A DNA stretch of 64,000 nt from Rhizopus sp. PT2906 (lineage: Eukaryota > Mucoromycota > Mucoromycetes > Mucorales > Rhizopodaceae), in NCBI GenBank assembly GCA_025529335.1, contig JAMYHX010000069.1, positions 55,449-119,448 of the forward strand. The letters run 5' to 3'. Below, in pieces: positions 23,566 to 35,750 of the stretch. The notes beneath the pieces are model-generated. The model saw nothing but the letters and a program-made list of their open reading frames with translations, had not been told where the DNA came from and made no database searches. The translations under genes were made by a program, and so were the position numbers. Within the stretch, counting starts at the first letter, position 1. The number at the start of each line of letters is the position of its first letter.

Positions 23566-24691
23566 TTAAAGTTTAGAAGAGGTGGCATCTATACGTTTGC
23601 CACTGGTCTCATTCTTTGTGTTTCGGCTCCAAGAGACAATTAAACATTGATGTCTAGTAAGTGCTAATAGTGTCCCATCTTCATCCCAGATCTGTCCATC
23701 AATATCGAATCGATTGTTGATGATATTTGGGGCAAGAAAATGTGCCAAAATTTGTGATGTGTCCTTTTTAATTTTTGCCTTGAATTGTATTTCCATTTGC
23801 ATTGTAGGACACCAAATAGGTCCACCATGAACTTTTTCGCTGATCAGGGCAGGAGGTGTAATAAACATATCACAGTAGTAAGGTATACTCTTAGAGTCTA
23901 CTGGTCTACCATCTGAAAATCCTATGAGTTGAGTCACTTCAGGTCTACCGATAAAGTCTTCCTTTGATGCGTTACGCACATCAAATTTTGCATTGACATA
24001 TTCGCCCATCCATCTGTATTTAAATGGCACAAGATGCTCTGTTGAAGGAGGCTGAGGGCTGTTTGTAAACATGGTAAGACCTTTTTCGGAATTCATATTT
24101 CCCATAGTAACGATTGAATGCAGTTTTTCAATCCATTCGTTTGGTTCATAATCGTCTATACTATTCAAAGGTCGACTTGGATCTTTTCTTTGCTTGACTG
24201 ATGCTCCAACGATGCAGTATCCCTTTGAGCTCATCTTGATCTCGGTTATTTCAACAATCAAATGACCAATGTCAGTCTTTTTAAGAAAGAAACAGTTCAT
24301 AGCAATGGGATCTTGTTGATATTTTGTAGAAAAGTGCCTTAAGACACTATCAAGAACAATCGATGCAACATATCCTATCATGTTTATTTAGGGTCCCTTT
24401 CTATCTTTCTGCCAAATTATCTAATTCTTACCACCCTATAAGAGAATGCATGATCAGTAAACAAAGGATTATATTTATCTGGTACACATTACATTAGGGA
24501 CTTCACCAATACACCAAGTCTACAAAAAAGCAAAGAGTTAATAATAATGATTACTTAATTTTTTTACTATCATTTACAGAATCTGCTGCCCCAGCATAAA
24601 TAGACACATTATCACATTGTCCGATGAATCGAGTATCAGTTGCTTTATCAAATTCTGATGATGATCCCACGGCTGTAGATACGGATGTCAT
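23566..24691 (-). CDS. Peroxisomal acyl-CoA thioesterase-like hotdog protein
   Basis: Hydrolyses acyl-CoA in beta-oxidation or lipid turnover (TesB/ACOT8 or related thioesterase-like superfamily). Exons are 24691-24578, 24519-24493, 24435-24432 and 24374-23566 (317 residues). The third exon is four bases (GGTG). Without it, the join between CCT AAT and the last exon is out of frame; with it the conserved hotdog opening TWCIGEVPNGGYVASIVLD is restored. The second hotdog half has GGPIWCPTMQMEIQFKAKI and GRFD-type elements (NNRFDIDGQIWDEDGTLLAL). The protein ends in SKL, a canonical peroxisomal PTS1 signal. An ATG at 24381 inside the last intron would give a shorter protein lacking the N-terminal helix and is unlikely. 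Confidence 0.85.
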
Positions 24692-25764
24692 TTTAAGTTG
24701 AAAAAAGAAGAGAAGTCTAAATCGCGTTTTTTCTCCTCTTTATATATGGATAAATATTACTCCGCATTTTCAACTGTGTGCTGACTACTATCTTTTCCCA
24801 AGGCTGCTTACTAATTTTTTCGTATAGTTTGAACAAATACAGTAGGCATTTCCAGGCACTCTTCATTCCTTTGTGATTCTAACCTTGCTCATGATGTTTG
24901 AAGAAAAAAAATACCCGATACTATTTATTTCTTGGCATAAAGAGAATTTGTAAAGAGAAAAAGTCATTCATAATAGATATACAGGATAAACTGTCAAATT
25001 TTAAAAGTAATTATATAACCTTGAGAGCAAAGTATGGTTTGGGCGCTTCTTGACAATAGATTAGGTATCAATGCATTATGTAGTAGGGTTCATCAATGAT
25101 TTGCGTAATAAGAAAAGAGTGCTGCAGATCGTTGTATCAGAATTACTTCATAATCTAATATGAACTAAAAGGGGCCATATTGAGACTAATAATAGAAAAG
25201 CTCCATAAATAGAGCTGTATTATCTGCAAAGTGATGTTGAGCTTGTGTGCTTTCCACTTCCTTCTAACTAATCAACTATGGGCTCTTTTCTTTGATAAAG
25301 AGGCCTGAGGATACTGACATCAAGTATGGAATGTCTGAATTGAGTTGATTTGCTTGGATCCGAGATTATATTGACGAAGGCTTGCTCGCACTAGTTTGAT
25401 AAAAAAAAAACTGTATCAAGCACAAACAATAAACCATTGACATGCTTTGAAGTAAAAGGCGATTATGTACATCTTGAATCATGTATCTTCTGTAGTAAAC
25501 AATGTTCAAATTGTAATAAATAGGCTAAAAGATTTGTTATTAATGACCTGTTTGGATTCTACTCAATTGGCGTTGGGCCAAATTCAAGATGTGCGTGGTA
25601 TCTAGAACACTTGATAATGAATGACTCAATTACAACAATAGATGTAATAAGTTTCAGTAGCGCAAAAACAATTAACCGAATTAAATTCATCTTAAAGTTG
25701 ATCAAGTATATTAACCAGGAAAAAAAAAAAAAAAAAAAAAAAATGTCTATTTTTATTTACAGTT
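24692..25764. other. 1.07-kb AT-rich gap without recognisable gene
   Basis: This lies between the thioesterase promoter side and the 3' end of the GATA factor gene. It contains an A run at about 25720-25742 just past the GATA-gene stop, and otherwise only short A/T-rich sequence with frequent stops in all frames. Confidence 0.45.
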
Positions 25765-27431
25765 TTAATGTTTGGACGAATGATCACTAGCAGACATCAA
25801 AAGTATACCAGTTCCTGGTAAGGCTGTATCACTGTAACCAGTGGGCATCAATGTTTGTTGATCATAATATCTTGGTCTTTTCACTGACTGTTCTTCATTA
25901 TTATTTGCAATTAACGATTCTGTTCTTTGTCGCTTTTTGATCACATCTGTTTTCATAGATAATGGTCGCTTTTCATTATGTAATTTTAGACTAGAAAATA
26001 ATCAAGTTGAGTTTATTCATTCGTCATCTTGCATTTAGTCTACTTACTATAATCCGCACGCATTACATAATGGAGATCCAGCAGAGTCTCGACGCCATAA
26101 GGGTGTCTTGTTCGTCCCACAGTTGGAACAGGCAATGCTCTTGTCGTCTCTTGAAATATCATCATTAGTAGATCGGTGGGTTGTTTTCATATGCTTGGGT
26201 CGAGGCACATTGTGCAATTTCAGACTAAACGATGTGTTAATGATGGTTGCATTTAAGAGAATAAGTATGTTTGCATAACTTACTATAATCCACAAGCATT
26301 ACATAAAATTTCGTCGTTGACTGATCGTCTCCATAGTGGTGTTGATCTTGCGCCACAGTTACTACATATAGGTGTATTATTCTCTCCAGAGACGGCTGTT
26401 GCAGGGTAACTCGTATTGCTGCTATTGTTTGTCGTATTGTTACTTAGCGTTGACCCTGACTTGGGTGATGATTTTCTTGGTGGTGTGGAATCTACCTTGA
26501 ATGTTCCATAATAATGAGCTGGTGTCTTTTTGCTGCTGCTCTCTGGAACAAAATCAAACTGTCCTTGAGAGGGTTGTTGCGATTTGGGTCGTGGCGATAA
26601 TAACCGCTCAGCAGAGGCTAGAGTTTCCTTTGGTAGAGTGGCTAGCATCTTGTTGTAAAGTGTGGCGTTTGGTAGGCTGCCGAGTCCTGCTGGTGCTGAA
26701 GCTGCTAGAATGGCTAGATAAGACGCATTCGCATTATCAATGGGTGAATTTTGTGTCATGTTTAGATCATGAATAGATTGACAAGGCATCACTGGCTGTA
26801 GATCTGCGAGTGACTGTGGAATGATGTTTTGTTGTTGGTAGTTGGCTGGAAAGGATGAATAAGTCGTTGCTGCATTGGTAGTATTGGAGTATGGCATCTG
26901 AGTTGCTGCCAGTATCTCATTCGATGTTCGATTATCTAACTGATATGATATCTGCACATCATTTAATGGGATATGCTCATGGTTAGCAAACATCATTTCG
27001 TCTAATGGACCGAATATATCTGTCAGCTCAATCATTTGGTCGTTTGCTTGATCTGACGTAAATTGATTGAGAACAAAATTCTCGGTTGTTCCGGTCTTGT
27101 TGTTGTTGTTGTTGTTGTTGTCATAATCCAAATTGGTTTGTGATCGTATTCCGTGTTGCTGCCGCTCTTGTATCATGTTTATGGTATCATTGGTATTCTC
27201 TTGTTGACATTTGGATTTTTTCGTGTTTTTTTTCACATCATTCGTCACTTCTACGTTCTGGATAAACCAGAGCCGCCAAGAAAGATTCTCTAATCTTGAT
27301 CCATTTTCAAGTGAATCTTTCACCTTTGTACACACTCTCCAAGTTTTCGATAGTTCGTCTTGATCCAAGCTGGAAAAATTCAATGAGCTTTCGTCGTTTC
27401 CTTGTTGGAGCTTAAGTATAAGTGGCGACAT
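25765..27431 (-). CDS. Two-finger GATA transcription factor (AreA/NIT2-like N-terminus)
   Basis: DNA-binding regulator, probably of nitrogen or nutrient genes. Exons are 27431-26284, 26224-26048 and 25990-25765 (516 residues). Near residue 50 it has LENLSWRLWFIQN, the short motif conserved at the N-terminus of AreA/NIT2-type regulators. A long Asn/Ser/Gln-rich region follows, including an Asn run. Finger 1 (about residues 356-380) is CSNCGARSTPLWRRSVNDEI then LCNAC. Finger 2 (about 415-439) is CSNCGTNKTPLWRRDSAGSP then LCNAC; both are C-X2-C-X17-C-X2-C. Each is split by an intron at the same codon position (after CNACGL, within the Tyr codon) and followed by YLKLHN. The iron-type GATA factors (SreA/Fep1) have a Cys-rich insert between fingers that is absent here. 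Confidence 0.88.
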
Positions 27432-27580
27432 TTGTATTTAAAAAAGCAAAAAAGGGAAAAAAAAAAGAGGAATACAATGACGGAAAAAAGAAATATGCTT
27501 TATATATTTAAAAATACAGAACGATCGAGACACAAATCCAATGGTATTTGAAAACCAGCAAATGAGACAAGCGGCATAAA

Positions 27581-29080
27581 TTATGAGATAAACACCTTTT
27601 TCAGCTCTTTAAACTTGAATACATCTCCCGTTCTTGGACAAATGACTTTATTATCATTTTTATCTGCCATTTCCTTTAGCGCCTACAACATATATAAAAG
27701 AAAAAGTCAAATACTTATTTTCTCATGGATGACATCACTTACATTGAAGCTATATACTCTTCCATTAGGTAATAACATTGGTGGATTATCTTCATTCATA
27801 ATTTTGCCACTGATACGACAGACTATAGTCGAGTTCACATGATGACTCAATGGTAACTTTTCTGCTAGTTTTCCTAAAGTGCTATTATCGCAAATTGGGC
27901 AGTTTACATTTTGATTTTCATGTTCATAACATTGTTGTGTCTTTAGAGCCGAAAGACCAGCCTGAAGCGTGATGGACATCAGTGGATGAGAAGTAAGCGA
28001 ACAAAGAGCGTAGTTATCACTCCTGAATTGATGAATTAGCTCTTGCCAGCGCTTTTCATCATAAAGATCCTATGAAAAACAACTGTTAACGTGCTGTTTA
28101 TTTTTCGCTAGTATGTTTACTTTATAAGGTTGGCATTGGGTATCACTTTTGTAGGCTAGCAGTCCCATAGCTTGTCCAATTCGTTTATACTCGGTTGCTT
28201 TCCACGGCGTGAGGTATTTTTGTGCATAGGCAATAGCCTCTAATCCTCTATTGGCTCTAGCGAGTTCAATATGTTCTTGTAATCTTAGGTTAAATTCCAA
28301 TGTGCTCTATTGTTTCTATGAGTACACGTCATTAGAAAGATAAAATATTTACCTTCATTTTCTTTAAACTTGATCTATTCTCAGAACACCACTGCAAGCA
28401 TTCTTTACAGCTGTGGTTTCTCAAAGCCTGTTCAATTTTTTCAGCTTGCAAAAACAAGTCAACATCCACCAGATCCTACAAATATATGCATTGAGAATAA
28501 ATAAAAGGGATATTGTATATCATTTTATACCTCAATGCCTCCATGGTTTGCCACTTTCCTCGCAGTCTCTGTCATTCCTTCTCGAAGTAAATAATCAACA
28601 ACAACTCTATCCAGTCTTGTTTTCGTCCAAGATACAAATTCCGGTGCTTTTGGAGAAGTAACATTTTCGATTTCAAGTAAGCTGGCTGCTCTCTTTTCGA
28701 TTCTTCTGCTATAGGCTTCTCCATCCTCTTTGTATTTCTCTAACTATAGTCTATCGTTAGTTATCATATCATACCATCCATAATATCTTACTTTGCGTTT
28801 CAGTTTATCCACTTGCTTCATCAGTTCATTTATTGTCTCTGTAGCCTTTTCTGCAGATAATGTATTGTCTTTTATACAGTGTTCGATTTTGTCTTGGAGA
28901 GTAATGAGCTCCTTTTCAATATATTTATACTCATAGCGAAACGATTTGCGTAGTTGTTCATAAGGCACCTATAATGAAATAGTTGAATATCCTTTTGTTT
29001 TTTTTTGTCTTTGTTTATAAAGTTACTTTTATAAATGAAGGCTCAAGTTCAATAATTTGGTCTGCTTTAATGGTGTTCAT
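27581..29080 (-). CDS. GID/CTLH ubiquitin ligase RING subunit GID9 (MAEA/Fyv10)
   Basis: RING-like partner in the CTLH/GID E3 ligase, which in yeast degrades gluconeogenic enzymes. Exons are 29080-29027, 28968-28792, 28743-28531, 28475-28353, 28306-28121, 28069-27743 and 27682-27581 (393 residues, close to human MAEA). An N-terminal helix and coiled coil are followed by the LisH-like VVVDYLLREGMTETARKVA (about 125-143) and the CTLH region DVDLFLQAEKIEQALRNHSC with CKECLQWCSENRSSLKK. The CRA region has IELARANRGLEAIAYAQKYL. The degenerate C-terminal RING has CPICDNSTLGKLAEKLPLSH, then CRISGKIM, NGRVYSFNALKEMA and ICPRTGDVFKFKELKKVFIS. The divergent neighbour starts only 158 bases away. Confidence 0.94.
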
Positions 29081-29238
29081 TATAAAGAAAAAAATAAAAA
29101 CGTTGGTTGAAATGATGCCTTATTTTTCAAAAACAGCATTTATGCCTCAGAATACAGTCACTTTACTGGAACTGGATTTTTAAAGACTGACTTGTTCCTC
29201 TTTGCTTTTTCTTTTCTTTTTATAAATAAATAAGAAAC
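29081..29238. promoter_or_regulatory. 158-base divergent promoter between GID9 and CHY-finger gene
   Basis: The two start codons face away from each other across 158 bases, so one short region must serve both transcripts. It is T-rich on the plus strand near the CHY gene (CTTTGCTTTTTCTTTTC), a common fungal initiator context. I see no TATA consensus beyond TATAAATAAAT at 29220-29230, very near the CHY gene start. Confidence 0.5.
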
Positions 29239-31892
29239 ATGACAGACAAGCCAAATGAAGCTATTAACAACAACAACAAGTCTTGTGTGGTAAAGGTTAT
29301 TCTTGAGACAGAAACTTGAGAAATATTAATAGTTAACAATAATAGTCTATTGACAATAAAAGGAAGCTCGAGCTTATTCAGTTGGAAACTCGATATAGAT
29401 CCACATATCAGCTTATCAAGTAAATACAAAGCATATATAATCAAGTGATTGATCTAACATTTATTTTTTATCTTGTAGAGATAATGAACAGGAAACAATA
29501 GTCAGAATAGCGATTAAACCCACTGATCCTGATTTCCCATATGAACTTGATGCACTTCAAGTACAACTTCATATACCCAATACTTACCCTGAAGCTCCAT
29601 GCAAAATCCAGGTTCTCAATAATGATATTCCAAGAGGATTTGCATTGTAAGTGAATGGATGAATTGTGTGTTTATCAGTTGGTGTTAATCATGCCTTTTA
29701 TTTGCAGTAATCTCGAAAAGGGATATGCTGCTCACGTAAACAATATGAGCACACATCAAACATTGGTTCGACAGATGAATTGGCTTGATAGAAATATGGA
29801 AACATTATTGCAGCAAGCGCCTGCCCCTACCGTTCGTTTTGTATCGCATTCACCAAAACCAACCGCAGCACCAGCGACAACCGAACCGCAGCAGGATCAA
29901 CGACGACACCATCTGGATACAACAAAGCCTATCATTCACCAATCAGCTTCATCGAATCCTAGATCCTACTCGCCATCTAAACAAGCATCAGCCAGCAAGT
30001 CAAGTACAACCAGTGCTGCAGCATCAAATCATTCTGAAGTTGTTCATACAAAAGAAGACGAAGATGGATACGCACCAAAAGAAAAGGCGGCTGCGGATGA
30101 AAGACGTAAAAGGGAGATTCAACAACTTCGAACAAGATTTGCTGATAGCTTCAAGTAAGTTATACATTTAATAATGAAAAGAGCCCTTTTCATTGATGTT
30201 ATCTTTATCAGGTCCACAAAGAGTAATACCGTGATCCATTTAACATTGAACATCAATGATCCAGAGTTTTCACATGAACAGCTTTTGGGTGGAACACAAC
30301 TGTATATCAAATATCATATACCAAGGCTTTATCCACTTCAACCTTGTTCAATTGAGGTAGAAAACAGGAACTTGGATGCTACTCGAAAGAGGTAATAAAA
30401 GAAAGATAAGATGTGACCCCAAGCTGACCCTATTTTTAATAGCTGGATTGAAGGAGGTTTCAACATGCATGTTGTTCAAAGTAGAGACAGTTTATTTGAA
30501 AATCTCAATTGGTTGAACCGTTATCTAGAACATTTGATCTCTGGAGAACAACAAAGTCAGACGAGGGAAGAGCAAGAGGCTGCTCAAATGGCAGATGCTC
30601 AAAAAATGCAACACAAGCCTCCGACACAAGAGCAGAAAAAATCAATGCTCTCTGCTTCTGCGCCAGTTTTTGTTCCACAGGTGCAAAAGAAGAAAAAGAC
30701 ATCACTGTTTGATGAAGAAGATCAGAAACAAAACAGGGTCGTTATCGTAAATGATCCAGCTTTTGTTGTGGATGAAGAGGATGAAGCCGATGATGACGAT
30801 GATAGTACGACAGATGAAAGTGAAGAAAATGATGAGGAAGAGTTGAGTGGTCCAGAAGACGAGACCAAAAAGGATATGTTGACTGGATTAACTCAACCGC
30901 CAAAAGTGAAGAGAGGAACAGAGATTCGGTTGATAGATCCAGTACTAGATAATGTATCACTGTTTCGATGCAATGTGCTTCATTTGGTTGTCAAATGCGC
31001 ACGTTGTAAGGATACGACAGCAGTCGAAAACATTAAACCAGATCAGGACGAGGAAGGAAACAGCAGTGGTAAAGTAAAAACAGAGCGTTGGATTTCATGT
31101 CCCACCTGTAACTCGATCATGGGCATCAAGTTCTACTCTGAGCTTATCCATCAAGGCATGAAATCACTAGGCTTGCTGCAATTGGCTGGATGCTCAGCAT
31201 ACGACGTATTGCCCTCTTCCTATATTGGCACTTGCAGTCAGTGTATGACAGATATGGCATCTCCTATTCGACTTTCGCCCCATGACACGCCACACACAGT
31301 AGGGTGCTTCTCGTGCCACAGCAAGATGACGTTTGGATTAGGAGAATATAGATTTGTAAAGCTGGGATCAGAAGGAGGAGAACGATTACAGGCAGATGAG
31401 TCACAAGTATTGAAATTAAAAAAGAAGAAGAAGAAGCAGGATGCATTGACCATTGGCGAGCCTTTACCTGATCAAGGTACATGCTCACATTACCGTAAAT
31501 CTAAACGATGGTTCCGCTTCCCATGCTGTCATAAACTATACCCTTGTGATGTCTGTCATGATACAAATGAAGATCATCCTTATGAACTGGCCAAGAGACA
31601 TGTCTGTGGATTGTGCTCAAGAGAGCAAGCTATTGTTAATGGTAAACCGTGTAACTGTGGTCATGAATTTGAAAAGCCAACACACAAAGGTGCATTCTGG
31701 GAAGGTGGCAAAGGAGTTAGAAACAAGGAAATTATGAGTAGAAAGGTAAGTGAATTGATTTTGGTCGTTATCTATGTTTCTTACCATTTATTTTATTAGG
31801 ATCCTCATAAGCATAAGGGTATTGGCAAAACAGTATCAAAGAAACAAGAAAGAGTAGGCACTGCTGGTAAAGAACGTCGTAAGGCAGAATAA
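29239..31892 (+). CDS. CHY zinc-finger protein with RWD-like segments, 771 aa
   Basis: Exons are 29239-29289, 29346-29419, 29479-29646, 29708-30154, 30212-30391, 30443-31745 and 31800-31892. The N-terminal block (YELDALQVQLHIPNTYPEAP) and a second related block after residue 250 (DPEFSHEQLLGGTQLYIKYH, then IPRLYPLQPCSIEV) look like RWD/UBC-like beta folds with the YP turn. Between them is Ser/Pro-rich linker, and after them a long acidic run (about residues 395-430). The C-terminal part has Cys pairs (CARCKD, CPTCNS, CSQCMT, CFSCHS) and then the CHY finger: GTCSHYRKSKRWFRFPCCHK, LYPCDVCHD, HVCGLCSREQ and PCNCGHEFEK. The ending is basic. Stand-alone fungal CHY proteins have no well-defined role; zinc binding and a protein-interaction or ubiquitin-related function are inferences. 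Confidence 0.85.
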
Positions 31893-32562
31893 ACACCTTT
31901 AAGGTTGATCCTTTCAATCTTGTCCCCTTTGCGTCTTTCACTTTACCTTTTTTTTTTTGCTTGCTTCCCTTTTAAGCTCTTTTTTTTTCCGCTTTCCGTC
32001 TCTTTCATCTTGTTTTGAAGAAGCATTCATGAAATAAAGCTATCATGGAAAATATGGTCCATAGGCAATGAATTAAGAAACGTACCTTAGCTCTAGATTC
32101 TGTTTTCCCTTCTTGTAGCAAATGTATCATCGCACTGTTTGACAATGGAATTCAAGATACACATCAGACGCACAAATAGCTTTGACAAAGATAACATCGG
32201 CAAAAAGGTGTTTCACACAAGGATCAACCAGCTGATATCGTAGGCAGCATACACCACCGTATTCTTTGACCGTCGTTAGTTTATCCAGCCTATCACGAAA
32301 GGCGTGCAGAATACTTATTATTCAGAATATATTTTATCAGCGAGCAGTTGACAACACTATGCTAGCCAAACTCGGCTGACGGGCGTCTGCGATTTGCTAA
32401 TGCAGCGACAATGGCTATGGTCTTCTGATCTTAGTTTTCACTGTTTTCAACAACTTCCCTGGAAAACTCATTGTCTGACATATAAAGCTGCCCCAGTTCT
32501 CCTGGTTCCTCACCAGCGCTGTTGCTTGTAAATTGACGATGCTTGGTTGACTCTTTTTAGTC
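31893..32562. other. 670-base gap with one start-less coding-like exon on the minus strand
   Basis: This follows the CHY gene 3' end, with T-rich tracts to about 32000. The only structured content is the minus-strand frame at 32127-32313, listed separately, and weaker coding-like pieces upstream of it on the same strand (MSDNEFSREVVENS near 32480 and IAIVAALANRRRPSAEFG near 32400). Confidence 0.4.
32127..32313 (-). pseudogene. Start-less coding-like exon, unknown family
   Basis: An open frame of about 61 codons ending at a TGA (32127-32129). It begins after a plausible acceptor at 32314 and reads ILHAFRDRLDKLTTVKEYGG then VCCLRYQLVDPCVKHLFADV. Composition is protein-like with four Cys. No Met and no convincing upstream exon chain were found, although short coding-like frames occur upstream (see the gap entry). 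It is probably the remains of a decayed gene or the end of a poorly conserved one. Confidence 0.3.
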
Positions 32563-33190
32563 ATGGCATCATTCAGCGGTCAAATACTCGTTGATAGAAA
32601 TATCACTGGCGCTGTGTTATGGATAACACGTCTTGGAACCACTCAGTTGATGTTATCTCTAATGTATCCTTTTTGTTTTCTGTAAAAGAGCTCTCCTTTA
32701 CCTGAACCCTCTACAAGGCTATCGCTAACGATTGAACTTGGTGGTGAAATGATCAAAACCAAAGGTAAGTGGATATAATCTATATATATATATTTTTTAA
32801 ATAATATAGTAAAGTTCGCAGAGTTCTCTTAGACACTCAGTATTCATAGTAATGCCATCTTCTTTATCAAGATTGGTTGGAGTGTTTCAGCTGTAATATT
32901 TATGTAAAGTCAAAACAGTGTTTTAGTTAACATCATTGGGCCGTACATTGTCATGCTACTCTCCTCAATGATCCATTGTGAACAAGGTTTAGCAGCTCCT
33001 CTTTTCCTAAAACATTCTGGGCCATCCTCGGATGAGAATAAACTGGTGAGTAATACTTGAACCTGTGATTTTCTCGTCATATCAAGCCTTTGACTCTACC
33101 GCACCCCACTTTATGCATACGACTAGACTGTTTTTGTATAGACATTCGCTGACTAATACCAAGTTCACACACAGTGTCAGCTTTATATCA
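32563..33190 (+). CDS. Possible small multi-exon gene, unrecognised
   Basis: An ATG at 32563 opens MASFSGQILVDRNITGAVLW. The frame can be extended through SPLPEPSTRLSLTIELGGEM only if a very short intron (about 27-44 bases near 32650-32690) is assumed. After the donor at 32764, an acceptor near 32928 joins in phase to NIIGPYIVMLLSSMIHCEQG and continues to a donor near 33041. The end is unclear. The short first intron and uncertain 3' end leave open a decayed gene. I do not recognise the family; a small proteasome-chaperone-like beta fold was considered but not supported. Confidence 0.3.
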
Positions 33191-33959
33191 ATTGAAGCAA
33201 AGCTCTGCTTAATACAGTTGGTTATGTGGAAGATGAAAGATTGTAAATATCCTTTTTGTTTGTTTGTTTCTAAATAAAGTTTCTGTGCCTGCGACATTAC
33301 TTTTTGAAAACATTATACATCTATTGCCCATGATGTGTCTAAAAAAGGAAACTATTTCGATTGAAACACACCCTGCGGGAAAAGCTTAAATTTCAAGATT
33401 TTAGCTGTGACGATGCATCTGATTATAAACATCTGTTACGATACAATCATGAATGCTACCGGGGCAACGGGTTATAATGTGAAAAAGAGAGCAACGTTGC
33501 CTTTTTATGGTAATACCATCCCTTCATTTTTTACCTTTTTTTTTTATTGTAAAGAAAGAGTGCAATGATGCATGCAGGCACAAGTTGAAAAAGACTAGGT
33601 ATGACCGGAATCTCTCGGATGGGTTGTACAATACATTACTTTGGTAACAAAACCTCAAATGTAACAAATAAATAAAAGAAAGGATAATCCAGTTTCCCCT
33701 CCTTTTTTTACAACTCAAATATTTCTTTTATTTTAGTCATGACAAGAATTTCAAAAGCGTAAAGTAAAGAAAACAGTAGTGAGAAAAAAAAGACAAGCTG
33801 TGTTATCTTCAGTGGACGAATTGAAACGATTAAAAATAAAAAAGAACCGCCTTTTTAAAAAATTATCCCCCGCTAATTTTCTCTTTTTCCTTTTCTTTCT
33901 TTCTTTTTTTTTTTTTTTTTTCTCTTTTTTTTTTTTTCGCTCTTCTTTCCTATTCTTGC

Positions 33960-35357
33960 ATGGCAATTTACAACCAAGATGTATTAAAAGAGGAGGGCAT
34001 GGATCCTTCTTCACCTACCCTCTCTTCAACCCATTCTCCATTTTCTATTGCTTCCCCAGTGCCAGAAGACGTGACAACTATCTTTGTCGTTGGTTTCCCT
34101 GACGATATGCAAGAAAGAGAGTTTCAAAACATGTTTTTATTCTCCAAAGGCTTTGAAGGTGCTTCATTGAAATGGCACTGCAAACAGGATGAAGAATCCA
34201 ACGAGAATAATAAGAAGCAAATGGTAATTTATAATAACCACACACACACACATTGAATTCATTTAAGTCATTTTCATTAGATTGGATTTGCTCGATTTAC
34301 CACTCGCTCAGAGGCGATGGAAGCAGTTGACATATTGAATGGCAGAAAGGTCGATGTGGAGAAGAGCTCAGTTTTAAAAGCTGAGATGGCCAAAAAGAAT
34401 TTACATATTAAAAAAGGTACAAACGCTTCCGCTACTTTACCCGGTAGCAGTAATACAACCATCAGTAATACCACCGCCGCCGCCACCACCACCACCACTA
34501 CCACCACTACTACCACTTCACCCATGACCATCCTCACTCGCAATTTGAGCCAAAAGAGTCATAAATTGACCGGAATCAATAACAATTATGAACCATTCTC
34601 ACCTATTCCAAGTGACTTATTATCGCCTATTCATGATCCATTTTTTAGAGGATCCGATATATTCAACGATGCTCGTTCTCAGTCTTTTGATGCTAGAAAC
34701 CAACAGATTCCTACCGGTAACATCCAACCATACCATCCTCATCATCATCATCATCATCAACAGCAACAGCAACAGCAACAGCAACAACAACAACAACAAC
34801 AACAGCCATTTCATCTATTTTCTAAATCAACTTTTATGGACCCTGATTCTGATCCCTTCCATTACTTGTCAAAATCACTACCCATGTCAAACTTTGATTC
34901 AGCTACGATAGACAACAAATTACTCGGCGAGGACTATGCTTCCATTATGAACCGCAAAAATTCGTTTCAACCTACAACGACTACCTCTCTATCTCGTCTG
35001 AGCACAGCCACCATGGATCAGAACCCTCCCTGTAATACGCTTTATGTAGGCAATTTGCCTCTCAGCACAAACCAAGAAGAATTGCGTTCCCTTTTTTCAA
35101 AATGTGAAGGATATAAACGCATGTGCTTCCGCATCAAGTCTCCACAACAAGGGCCAATGTGTTTTGTTGAATTTGAAGATGTGTTATATGCCACACAAGC
35201 AATGACGAAACTTCAAGGTTACATGCTTTCAAATTCAGTCAAGAGTGGTATACGTCTTTCATTCTCAAAGAATCCTTTGTTTATCAAACCAAAGGATAAC
35301 TCAGATGTCAACTTTAACTTTAGAGAAATGGGTGCTGCTTTATTAGCAGACCTATAA
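33960..35357 (+). CDS. Whi3/Scw1-like RNA-binding protein, two RRMs
   Basis: Exons are 33960-34223 and 34281-35357 (446 residues). RRM1 (about residues 38-130) has TTIFVVGFPDDMQEREFQNM and after the intron IGFARFTTRSEAMEAVDILN. RRM2 (about 338-420) has NTLYVGNLPLSTNQEELRSL and GPMCFVEFEDVLYATQAMTK, then a conserved SKNPLF tail. This RRM pair with its C-terminal tail is typical of fungal Whi3/Scw1 proteins, which bind cyclin and cell-wall mRNAs and can phase-separate. The linker contains a Thr run, six His and about 18 Gln in a row, consistent with condensate formation. A T/C-rich tract of about 70 bases sits directly upstream of the start. Confidence 0.88.
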
Positions 35358-35718
35358 ACATTTATACACACCATACACATATATATACATATATACAACT
35401 ATTACTATTACTACTACTACTACATTCACACAATCTCACACATACATTTTATTTTTCTTCTTCTTATTATTATATTACTGGCAACTCATTTACATTTGAA
35501 AAGAAAAAAAAAAAAAAGCAAAGAAAAAAGAATTCATCGTTATTATTTTAATTTGTGTATATACAACTGCTGTTTTCATGAAAAAATAAAAAGTCTTTTT
35601 ACTACAAAAAAAAAGAGAGAGAGAAAGAGAGAGAGAATTACTAATACACATAAAATTGACTGTGCAGATCATTACTTTTCATTATAGATTGCCAATCACA
35701 TTCTAATACAATACCTTG

Positions 35719-35750
<32 letters not shown>

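Noticed and set aside
24381..24381. ATG giving MIGYVASIV as thioesterase start
   Set aside because: It lies in the last intron and would delete the conserved TWCIGEVPNGG segment, which is present upstream as short in-phase exons.
33065..33297. Overlapping 70-codon frames on both strands
   Set aside because: Low-information composition, no splice context or family resemblance; likely chance.
34620..34814. Poly-leucine/poly-methionine frame on the minus strand
   Set aside because: Antisense of the CAA/CAT repeats that encode the Gln and His runs of the Whi3-like protein.
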